From positions 1 through 7,116 of the forward strand of contig DDPN01000119.1 of NCBI GenBank assembly GCA_002342205.1: a DNA stretch of 7,116 nucleotides, given 5' to 3'. The DNA is from Chitinophagaceae bacterium UBA2467. Lineage in GTDB: Bacteria > Bacteroidota > Bacteroidia > Chitinophagales > Chitinophagaceae. Below the pieces are notes generated by a model. It made no database searches. It was given only the letters and a program-made list of their open reading frames with translations, and had not been told where the DNA came from. Both the position numbers and the translations under genes were made by a program. This document shows, one piece after another, positions 1 to 5,496 of the stretch (positions within the stretch are counted from its first letter, which is position 1; the number at the start of each line of letters is the position of its first letter).

Positions 1-396
1 TCTCCATCGTCTGCAACCCAACTCAATTACCCGCTAATCATTACACTTGGCGCGATGGAAGGTTTTTTGACAGGATTAGTAGGAGCCGGTGGAGGCTTTT
101 TAATTATTCCTGCTTTAGTTCTATTTACACAATTACCGATGAAAGAAGCTATAGGAACATCTCTATTGATCATTGCAGCAAAATCATTGATTGGGTTTTT
201 GGGAGACCTTTCGCATAGCGAAATGGATTGGTCGCTATTAGGTTTACTATCCGGAATTGCGATTCTTGGCATTTTGATCGGTAATAGATTGAGCAGAAAA
301 ATAGATGGCCAAAAGCTCAAAAAAGGATTTGCCTGGTTTGTACTGACGGTTGGTGTTTATATTTTAATAAGAGAGGGAGTCCGTAGTGTACATTAA
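1..396 (+). CDS. TauE/SafE family sulfite/anion exporter, C-terminal part (5' end outside window)
   Basis: The frame is open from base 1, so the true start lies upstream; 131 residues are visible of a family usually near 250. TauE/SafE proteins are inner-membrane carriers made of two repeated halves and are linked to export of sulfite, thiosulfate or organosulfonates. The visible part is the second half. It has a hydrophobic helix with the glycine-rich signature GLVGAGGGFLIIPAL (encoded about 76-120), then GTSLLIIAAKSLIGFLGD, and two further hydrophobic segments split by the basic loop NRLSRKIDGQKLKK. The internal ATG at 55 lies inside the first helix and is not a believable start. The gene ends 77 bp before a persulfide dioxygenase gene on the same strand. 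That context favours export of a sulfur-oxidation product, but the substrate is inferred. Family assignment is firm. Confidence 0.88.
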   Translation, partial: SPSSATQLNYPLIITLGAMEGFLTGLVGAGGGFLIIPALVLFTQLPMKEAIGTSLLIIAAKSLIGFLGDLSHSEMDWSLLGLLSGIAILGILIGNRLSRKIDGQKLKKGFAWFVLTVGVYILIREGVRSVH

Positions 397-438
397 AAGC
401 TGATTGAAACCAAGGTCTTAAGAGTAGAATTGCCGAAA

Positions 439-466
439 TTTGCAGTTGACAGATTATTTAAAAATT
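439..466 (+). promoter_or_regulatory. possible Bacteroidota-type promoter before the persulfide dioxygenase gene
   Basis: TTTG at 439-442 and TAAAATTG at 459-466 resemble the Bacteroidota -33 (TTTG) and -7 (TAnnTTTG) elements, with one mismatch in the second box. The 16-bp spacing is shorter than the usual 19 or so. If real, transcription would start within a few bases of the ATG at 474 and give an almost leaderless mRNA. It could be chance in an A/T-rich spacer, with the gene instead read through from tauE. Confidence 0.25.
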
Positions 467-473
467 GCAGACA

Positions 474-1892
474 ATGAAAGTTGAACAGATTTATACAGGT
501 TGCCTTGCACAAGGAGCCTATTATATTGAAAGTAATGGTGAAGCTGTTGTCATTGATCCACTTCGTGAAGTTGCTCCCTATATTCAGAAGGCTGAAAGAA
601 ATGGAGCCACTATTAAATACGTTTTCGAAACACACTTTCACGCAGATTTTGTTTCTGGTCACCTTGATTTAAGTAAAAAAACAGGGGCCCCCATTGTCTA
701 TGGCCCTCATGCTAATCCTGCATTTGAAGCAATTATTGCAAAAGATGGTCAGGAATTCAAAGTAGGTGATATTACCTTGAAAGTCTTGCATACCCCAGGC
801 CATACAATGGAAAGCACCTGTTATTTGTTACTAGATCAAAATGGAACTCCTACTTCCCTTTTTTCCGGAGACACTTTGTTTATTGGTGATGTAGGCCGTC
901 CAGATCTGGCTCAAAAAGTGGCTAACGATCTAACACAAGAAAAATTAGCAGGTTTTTTATTTGAGTCACTTAGAAATAAAATCATGCCTTTACCTGATTC
1001 AGTTATCGTTTATCCCGCACATGGAGCCGGAAGTGCTTGTGGTAAAAACATGAGTAAAGAAACTACTGACACATTGGGGAATCAAAAGAAAAACAATTAT
1101 GCCTTAAGAGCGGATATGACGAAGGAAGAATTCATCAAAGAGGTAACTGATGGACTCTCTGCTCCCCCAGCCTATTTCCCACTTAATGTAATGATGAATG
1201 TGCAGGGATATGATAGCATTGATAAGGTACTGGAAAGAGGTCAACACGCTTTAAGTCCCGAAGCATTTGAAGCAGCAGCCAATGAAACAGGAGCATTGAT
1301 TCTAGATACACGAGCGCCACAAACATTTGCTGCAGGATTTGTACCCAACTCAATCAATATTGGAATTGATGGACAGTTTGCACCCTGGGTAGGAGCGATG
1401 ATTCCAGATATCAAACAGGAAATTTTATTAGTCTGCGACGAAGGAAGAGAAGAAGAAGTAGTTACGCGTCTCGCCCGTGTTGGATATGATTTTACAATAG
1501 GTTATTTAAAAGGAGGATTTGCTGCTTGGAAACAAGCTGGCAAAGAGATTGATCAAATTCAATCTGTTGATGCCGATCTGTTGGCAGCAATTATGGAAAA
1601 GCAGCCCACAAATATTTTAGATGTTAGAAAAAAGAGTGAATACCAAAGTGAACACATAGAGAATGTAGAAAACACCCCATTGGATTTTATCAATGACGCC
1701 ATGGCAAAAATTGATAAAAACAAAACGTACTATGTTCATTGTGCAGCAGGATATCGCTCAATGATCTTTACCTCTATTTTACGCGCCAGAGGATTTGATA
1801 AACTAATTGATGTAAAAGGAGGTTTTAAAGCAATTAAAGACAGCGGTAAATTCAGTTTAACCAACTACGTTAATCCTACTACCCTACTATAA
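474..1892 (+). CDS. CstB-like persulfide dioxygenase: metallo-beta-lactamase domain plus two rhodanese domains
   Basis: The 472-residue protein is probably cytoplasmic, as no signal peptide is visible. Residues 1-210 form a metallo-beta-lactamase fold of the ETHE1/persulfide dioxygenase class: THFHADFVSGH at 53-63, H110 in TPGH, D133 in SGD, GRPDL at 141-145 and H183 in PAH. By analogy with ETHE1, H54, H110 and D133 would bind the single Fe(II). Residues 260-357 are a rhodanese-like domain with an altered loop, C321-DEGR. Residues 365-458 are a second rhodanese with the standard loop C423-AAGYRS. This order matches S. aureus CstB, which turns low-molecular-weight persulfides into thiosulfate. 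C189 in GAGSACGK may correspond to the reactive non-rhodanese cysteine of CstB; that is inferred. ATG at 474 was preferred to the in-frame TTG at 465 because MKVEQIYTG is a natural N-terminus. No Shine-Dalgarno sequence is present. Many databases would simply call it an MBL-fold hydrolase. Confidence 0.92.
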   Translation: MKVEQIYTGCLAQGAYYIESNGEAVVIDPLREVAPYIQKAERNGATIKYVFETHFHADFVSGHLDLSKKTGAPIVYGPHANPAFEAIIAKDGQEFKVGDITLKVLHTPGHTMESTCYLLLDQNGTPTSLFSGDTLFIGDVGRPDLAQKVANDLTQEKLAGFLFESLRNKIMPLPDSVIVYPAHGAGSACGKNMSKETTDTLGNQKKNNYALRADMTKEEFIKEVTDGLSAPPAYFPLNVMMNVQGYDSIDKVLERGQHALSPEAFEAAANETGALILDTRAPQTFAAGFVPNSINIGIDGQFAPWVGAMIPDIKQEILLVCDEGREEEVVTRLARVGYDFTIGYLKGGFAAWKQAGKEIDQIQSVDADLLAAIMEKQPTNILDVRKKSEYQSEHIENVENTPLDFINDAMAKIDKNKTYYVHCAAGYRSMIFTSILRARGFDKLIDVKGGFKAIKDSGKFSLTNYVNPTTLL

Positions 1893-1909
1893 TAAATTAA
1901 TAATTGAAT

Positions 1910-2191
1910 ATGTCTTCATTAAAAGAACTCGTAAAAGATCCTACCACAACGGTTGTTGATGTTAGGAGTCCTTGGGAATTCGAAAGTGGTCATTACACAG
2001 GCGCGTTAAATATTCCATTAGAAGAAATTCCTCAGCGTATCGCAGAGTTTGAAGCATTTGAAGGACCCATTGTACTTTATTGTAAAAGTGGGAATCGTAG
2101 TGGGATGGCATTAAACTTTTTGAAGCAGCAAGGATTTGATAACCTTACCAATGGCGGGGGGATCAATGACATGCTGAGTCTAGAAAAATGA
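1910..2191 (+). CDS. single-domain rhodanese (sulfurtransferase)
   Basis: The 93-residue protein is one compact rhodanese domain of the GlpE/PspE size class with no signal peptide, so it should act in the cytoplasm. Visible landmarks are VVDVRSPWEFESGHYTGA (residues 15-32), the active-site loop C58-KSGNRS, in which C58 would carry the persulfide, and NGGG near the C-terminus in place of the usual GG-x-x-x-W end. Rhodaneses move sulfane sulfur between thiol carriers, thiosulfate or cyanide. Its place 17 bp after the CstB-like gene suggests it exchanges persulfide with that enzyme. ATG at 1910 was preferred to the in-frame TTG at 1904. No Shine-Dalgarno sequence is seen, only A/T-rich DNA. The stop codon overlaps the next start as ATGA (2188-2191), a sign of a shared mRNA. 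Confidence 0.92.
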   Translation: MSSLKELVKDPTTTVVDVRSPWEFESGHYTGALNIPLEEIPQRIAEFEAFEGPIVLYCKSGNRSGMALNFLKQQGFDNLTNGGGINDMLSLEK

Positions 2192-2895
2192 GAATAACGT
2201 TTATCGTCTTTTTAGTCATTGCAACTTCCTATACAAGTTGGACGCAAACAAGATATGAGTCTTGGACCCGCGTAAATTTTACTCACTGGACTAAATCTAA
2301 ATTTGGGATTGGACTAGAACTACAACACCGAAGACAATCTAACTATTGGGCAGAGAATAAAAATATTTTCGAAGAATCTATGGTCACTTTTGTACGTCCA
2401 TGGATTTATTACAAAGTAGGGAAAGGTTGGGTACTTGTTTCCAGCCCATTATCCTTTTATGCATTTCGGGATATCCTCAATAAGTCAGGTAACACAAAAG
2501 ACTATATTGAATTACGGTCAACCTATGGAGTTCAACGTAATTTTAAATTAAAGAATATTCTCAATAGAAATCGAGCTTGGACCGAATTACGTTTCACAGA
2601 CATCAATGGACCAAGCACTATATTTCAGGTACGACTCCGAATTCAAAATACTTTTTTGTTCCCACTCAAGAAACTAAACGCACACACTGATTTGAATTAT
2701 AACCTATCTAATGAGTTTTTTATTAATAAGCGAAAAGAATTAATCGCCTTTGACCACAATCGCTTTTTTAATGGCTTACAAATAAAAAAACAGAAGTACG
2801 AAATTAATCTTGGCTATCAGTGGAGTCGACACAATGCAAACCCATCTCCTTACTCAAGAAATCAACTTTTTCTGAATTCAAGTTTTGATTTATGA
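2188..2895 (+). CDS. DUF2490 family predicted outer-membrane beta-barrel protein
   Basis: This 235-residue protein starts with a hydrophobic signal peptide (MRITFIVFLVIATSY), probably cleaved near residues 19-21. The rest has no hydrophobic helices. It shows alternating polar/aromatic strands ending in turns, such as YESWTRVNFTHWT, FGIGLELQHRRQ, AWTELRFTD and EINLGYQWSRH, and closes with NQLFLNSSFDL. This is typical of the DUF2490 family, which is widespread in Bacteroidota and predicted to form a small outer-membrane barrel; no biochemical function is established. The length is normal for the family. The gene overlaps the rhodanese gene before it and the DUF983 gene after it by ATGA at both ends, so it is probably co-translated with both. 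A link to sulfur metabolism is suggested only by this position. Confidence 0.85.
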   Translation: MRITFIVFLVIATSYTSWTQTRYESWTRVNFTHWTKSKFGIGLELQHRRQSNYWAENKNIFEESMVTFVRPWIYYKVGKGWVLVSSPLSFYAFRDILNKSGNTKDYIELRSTYGVQRNFKLKNILNRNRAWTELRFTDINGPSTIFQVRLRIQNTFLFPLKKLNAHTDLNYNLSNEFFINKRKELIAFDHNRFFNGLQIKKQKYEINLGYQWSRHNANPSPYSRNQLFLNSSFDL

Positions 2896-3353
2896 ACCCT
2901 ACTAAACCCTCTCGATCATATCTTTCTTCAACAGCACAATGTCGCTGCCCAAGATGCAGAGAAGGTAAACTTTTCAAAAATCCATTCCGGTTTCGATTCA
3001 AAGGAAATCTTGAAATGAATAAAACCTGTCCTATTTGTGGACAGCCCACAGAAATTGAAGTAGGCTTTTATTATGGAACTGGCTATGTGAGTTACGCACT
3101 CACCGTAGCACTCACTGTTTCTACGCTGGTTGCTTGGTGGGTACTAATAGGATTCTCCACAGAAGATAATCGCTTTTTTTGGTGGATGGGACTGAATGCA
3201 ATTTTTCTTGTCGTCATACAACCCTGGATCATGCGAATAAGCCGCAGTATCTGGATTTCATGGTTTGTTTCCTACGACCCCGATTGGAAAACGAATCCAC
3301 TTGATTCTGAGGCCTTTGAGCGGATCAACACTGATCAGTCAAACAACTGGTAA
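2892..3353 (+). CDS. DUF983 family membrane protein with two CPxC motifs
   Basis: The protein has 153 residues. The N-terminal region carries CRCPRC (17-22) and CPIC (46-49), a spacing that suits a zinc-ribbon-like or redox-active fold, joined by a basic stretch (EGKLFKNPFRFRFKG). The family hallmark EVGFYYGTGYVSYALT follows. Two membrane helices are predicted at about 64-88 and 95-115, with WFVSYDPDW near the C-terminus. This fits DUF983, a common but uncharacterised family in Alphaproteobacteria and Bacteroidota. The start ATG lies inside the previous stop as ATGA (2892-2895), so the family call and the start support each other. No transcription terminator is visible in the 33 bp before the tRNA gene, so mRNA may read into it. 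Whether the cysteines bind metal or accept sulfur is unknown; lying directly behind rhodanese genes makes the second idea worth testing. Confidence 0.88.
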   Translation: MNPTKPSRSYLSSTAQCRCPRCREGKLFKNPFRFRFKGNLEMNKTCPICGQPTEIEVGFYYGTGYVSYALTVALTVSTLVAWWVLIGFSTEDNRFFWWMGLNAIFLVVIQPWIMRISRSIWISWFVSYDPDWKTNPLDSEAFERINTDQSNNW

Positions 3354-3368
3354 AAGGCTGGATTTCCG

Positions 3369-3376
3369 TATTTTTG
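3369..3376 (+). promoter_or_regulatory. Bacteroidota -7 promoter box (TAnnTTTG) of the tRNA-Ser gene
   Basis: TATTTTTG is a perfect TAnnTTTG box and ends 10 bp before the tRNA 5' end, followed by the G/C-rich GCCGCCC-like stretch often seen at such start sites. About 19 bp upstream the -33 region reads ACTG instead of TTTG, so that half is weak. The box gives the tRNA its own start just after the DUF983 stop codon. Confidence 0.6.
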
Positions 3377-3386
3377 CCGCCCTTCA

Positions 3387-3474
3387 GGAGACTTGTCCGA
3401 GTGGTTGAAGGAGCACGCCTGGAAAGTGTGTATACCTCTAAAGGGTATCGAGGGTTCGAATCCCTCAGTCTCCG
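3387..3474 (+). tRNA. tRNA-Ser (anticodon GGA)
   Basis: The 88-nt gene folds as a class II tRNA. The acceptor stem is GGAGACT (3387-3393) with AGTCTCC (3467-3473) and discriminator G3474. The D stem is a short TCC/GGA pairing around GAGTGGTTGAA. The anticodon stem CACGC/GTGTG holds the loop CTGGAAA with anticodon GGA at 3421-3423, reading UCC and UCU. The long variable arm pairs ATACC (3432-3436) with GGTAT (3444-3448), as expected for tRNA-Ser. The T arm is GAGGG-TTCGAAT-CCCTC (3450-3466). The 3' CCA is not encoded, since CA then ATT follows the discriminator, so it must be added enzymatically. All stems pair, with one G-U in the anticodon stem. Confidence 0.97.
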
Positions 3475-3493
3475 CAATTACTTATTTGATCTA

Positions 3494-3518
3494 GCCTTAA
3501 TACCACTGAATTAAAGGC
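3494..3518 (+). other. imperfect hairpin downstream of tRNA-Ser
   Basis: GCCTTAAT (3494-3501) pairs with ATTAAAGGC (3510-3518), allowing one bulged A, around an 8-nt loop. It lies 19 bp after the tRNA and could help end transcription or guide 3' trimming. No T-tract follows, so it is not a standard intrinsic terminator and may be chance. Confidence 0.3.
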
Positions 3519-3533
3519 AATCCAGAATAATCC

Positions 3534-3552
3534 TAGTCCACCGTTAGTCCAC
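3534..3552. repeat. short direct repeat TAGTCCAC x2
   Basis: TAGTCCAC occurs at 3534-3541 and again at 3545-3552, so the copies are 11 bp (one helical turn) apart. They lie between tRNA-Ser and the DCC-family gene, just before its candidate promoter box. One-turn spacing would suit a tandem regulator-binding site; a remnant of integration next to the tRNA is another possibility. Function is not shown. Confidence 0.4.
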
Positions 3553-3556
3553 TATT

Positions 3557-3564
3557 TAACTTTA
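3557..3564 (+). promoter_or_regulatory. possible -7 box for the DCC-family gene
   Basis: TAACTTTA matches TAnnTTTG except for the last base. Transcription from it would begin almost at the GTG codon at 3570, implying a leaderless message. No clear TTTG lies at the expected upstream distance, so the call is weak. Confidence 0.2.
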
Positions 3565-3569
3565 CAAGC

Positions 3570-3977
3570 GTGAACGCTCCTAACACGATAGTGGTATTAT
3601 TTGATGGCGATTGCACCGTTTGCAATCGCGCTATCCGATTTATTGCCTTAAGAGATAAAAAGAAAATTTTTCAATTTGCAGCACTTCAATCCTCAAGAGG
3701 AATTGAACTTTTAAAAGACTTTTCTATCAATCCTGCGCAATTAAATTCCTTAGTAGTAAAGGATGGAAAAAAATTATTTACACATTCCACAGCCGTTTTA
3801 CAAATATTTAAAAATCTAAGTGGCGGATGGAAAGTGCTATATACAGGCATTCTACTTCCAAGGATAATACGAGACAAGCTATACACCTATGTTGCCGAGC
3901 GGCGGCATACGATTTTTAAAAACAAAGTAAGCTGCGAGATAATTTTACCAGCGGTAGAAGAAAGGTTACTAAAATAA
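3570..3977 (+). CDS. DCC family (DUF393) thiol-disulfide oxidoreductase-like protein
   Basis: The 135-residue protein matches the DCC family in length and in its defining N-terminal motif, D12-G-D-C15-T-V-C18, set after a short beta strand (TIVVLFDGDC) as in thioredoxin-like folds. Further family features are NRAIRFIALRDKKKIFQFAALQS and, near the middle, VVKDGKKLFTHSTAVLQIFKNLSGGW. The two cysteines could cycle between dithiol and disulfide, but the physiological substrate of the family is unknown. No signal peptide or membrane helix is evident. GTG at 3570 is the only reasonable start: upstream the frame reaches TAG at 3534 without another start codon, and the motif position agrees. No Shine-Dalgarno sequence is visible. 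The gene stands alone between tRNA-Ser and a strong hairpin, and its stop codon forms the first base of that hairpin. Confidence 0.9.
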   Translation: MNAPNTIVVLFDGDCTVCNRAIRFIALRDKKKIFQFAALQSSRGIELLKDFSINPAQLNSLVVKDGKKLFTHSTAVLQIFKNLSGGWKVLYTGILLPRIIRDKLYTYVAERRHTIFKNKVSCEIILPAVEERLLK

Positions 3978-4000
3978 AAGGGGGGCTAATGCCCCCCTTT
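3977..4000. terminator. bidirectional intrinsic terminator between converging genes
   Basis: AAAGGGGGGC (3977-3986) and GCCCCCCTTT (3991-4000) form a perfect 10-bp stem with the 4-nt loop TAAT. Read on the + strand it ends the DCC-family gene, though only TTT follows the G/C core. Read on the - strand the stem is followed by TTTTATTTTAG, a better T-tract, placing it 22 bp after the susD stop. It therefore likely serves both transcription units. Confidence 0.88.
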
Positions 4001-4022
4001 AAATGATATTCCTATAACAAGA

Positions 4023-5483
4023 TTAGTTATTACGAACCATCAAGGGATTTAACTGAAGCTCTGATGCAGGAATAGGCCATACATAGCTCAAAGAGCTACT
4101 AGGCACTGAACTTACAGAAGCTTTACCAGGAAAATCAATTACCTGACGCATAATGTCAAGTGACCGGAATCCTTCACCTAATAATTCGATTCGACGCTCA
4201 GTTAAGATAGCATTAATCAAATCATTTTTGGTAGCAGGGTTCCAGCTTACACTTGCATCTGCTCTATTACGTACAGCATTTAAAAGTGCTAATGCACGTG
4301 TATCTACAGTTGTACCTGTAGCTTGACGAGCTAATGCTTCAGCAAGATTCAATAATACTTCTGCATAACGAATCACTGGAACATAGTTATTGAGGTCATC
4401 ATTAAACTTAGTCCATCTAGCAGGAGTAGTTCCAACAGCAGGTGTAAGGAAATTAGTACGGCGTGCATCTGTAGCAGGGAAGCTAGTACTTCCCAGAATA
4501 CCACTTGAATTTAATCCAAACTCATTTGTCCAGTATCCACCCAAACCATTTTGTGTACCTGGAGAATTTGTATTGCTCATTGGCATACTAAAGATATTCT
4601 CAGTGCTGGTATAAGGAGAACGGAAAGGCGCTAATGCAGTTGTGGCTAAGCGATGATTGATATTAGAAGGTGACTGGAATGGAGCACTGGTAGAAACTAT
4701 CTTGTTACCCTCAGTGATCACATCAGCCCAACGATTCATATGCATATAAACACGCATCTTCATTGCGATGGCAGCATTCTTATGTGCACGCACAACATTG
4801 CTATCGCCTGCAGCAGCACCATAGGTTGCTGGAAGATTTGTTTCTGCATAATTCAAGTCGTCAAGAATCTGATTAAAAACCTGCGCTTGTGTAGAACGCG
4901 CTAAGGAAGCACCTGCAGAGCTCTTGTTAGCTGATAAGCGAAGGGGTACGCTCAAACTAGCACCATTATCAGCATTGTAAGGTCTGCGCGCATATAAACT
5001 TTGCAAATAGAAATAAGAAAGGGCTCTAGCAAATCTTACCTCAGCCTTATATTGATTTGCGAGAGTAGCTGGAATTACAGTAGGATTTGCATCAATCCCC
5101 TCTAGTACTACGTTAGCACGATTGATTGCCGCGTAGCCAGCAGCCCAGTAATTTTCTACCTGGTTGTCACCTTCGGTGATAGAAAAGTTCCATACACCAA
5201 AAGCTGTTACACCATTTGTAGTAACGTTGATCCAGTCTTCGCCGCGTACATCCTGATAAATCATAGCACGGCCACCCAAGAATTGACCACTTTTAATGGC
5301 AGAGTACACACCAAACACCTGCTGCGAAATACGCTGTGGGGAGGAGAAGGCAGTTGCATCTGACAATGAAGTTTGTGGTACTGGACTTAGATTTTCTTTT
5401 TTACAACCGGTACTGACCATTGCAGTTAGAGCGATGGCTAGCAGTGATAGGCGGTTGACATTATTTATCAATTTCATAGTCAT
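4023..5483 (-). CDS. SusD/RagB family nutrient-binding outer-membrane lipoprotein
   Basis: The protein has 486 residues, the usual SusD size. SusD proteins are surface lipoproteins that form a lid over a SusC transporter and bind glycans, peptides or other large nutrients. The N-terminus has a basic start, a hydrophobic core (LSLLAIALTAMV) and a lipobox-like STGC with C27 as the lipidation site. The residue three before the cysteine is Ser, slightly unusual. The mature protein starts CKKENLSP. The TPR-like part shows NYWAAGYAAINRANVVLEGI (111-130), EVRFARALSYFYLQSLY (148-164) and HKNAAIAMKMRVYMHMNRW. The C-terminal SusD block shows VIRYAEVLLNLAEAL (370-384), NAVRNRA, TERRIELLGEGFRSLDIMR (428-446) and VWPIPASELQLNP (468-480). 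The start could be ATG 5483 or ATG 5477 (MKLINNV); the second gives a more typical signal peptide. The gene begins 13 bp after the SusC stop, in one operon. The substrate cannot be told. Confidence 0.95.
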   Translation of the reverse strand: MTMKLINNVNRLSLLAIALTAMVSTGCKKENLSPVPQTSLSDATAFSSPQRISQQVFGVYSAIKSGQFLGGRAMIYQDVRGEDWINVTTNGVTAFGVWNFSITEGDNQVENYWAAGYAAINRANVVLEGIDANPTVIPATLANQYKAEVRFARALSYFYLQSLYARRPYNADNGASLSVPLRLSANKSSAGASLARSTQAQVFNQILDDLNYAETNLPATYGAAAGDSNVVRAHKNAAIAMKMRVYMHMNRWADVITEGNKIVSTSAPFQSPSNINHRLATTALAPFRSPYTSTENIFSMPMSNTNSPGTQNGLGGYWTNEFGLNSSGILGSTSFPATDARRTNFLTPAVGTTPARWTKFNDDLNNYVPVIRYAEVLLNLAEALARQATGTTVDTRALALLNAVRNRADASVSWNPATKNDLINAILTERRIELLGEGFRSLDIMRQVIDFPGKASVSSVPSSSLSYVWPIPASELQLNPLMVRNN

Positions 5484-5496
5484 TCGTTTTAATTTT

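Noticed and set aside
393..662. Open frame on the - strand opposite the 5' end of the dioxygenase gene
   Set aside because: It overlaps a confidently assigned gene on the other strand, its translation resembles no family I recognise, and no start context supports it.
2804..3049. Open frame on the - strand across the DUF2490/DUF983 junction
   Set aside because: Both + strand genes are well supported through the same bases; the antisense product is low-complexity and unrecognised.
3387..3474. tRNA-Ser as the edge of an integrated element
   Set aside because: No integrase, no duplicated tRNA 3' segment and no mobile genes are visible on either side; the neighbours are ordinary chromosomal families.
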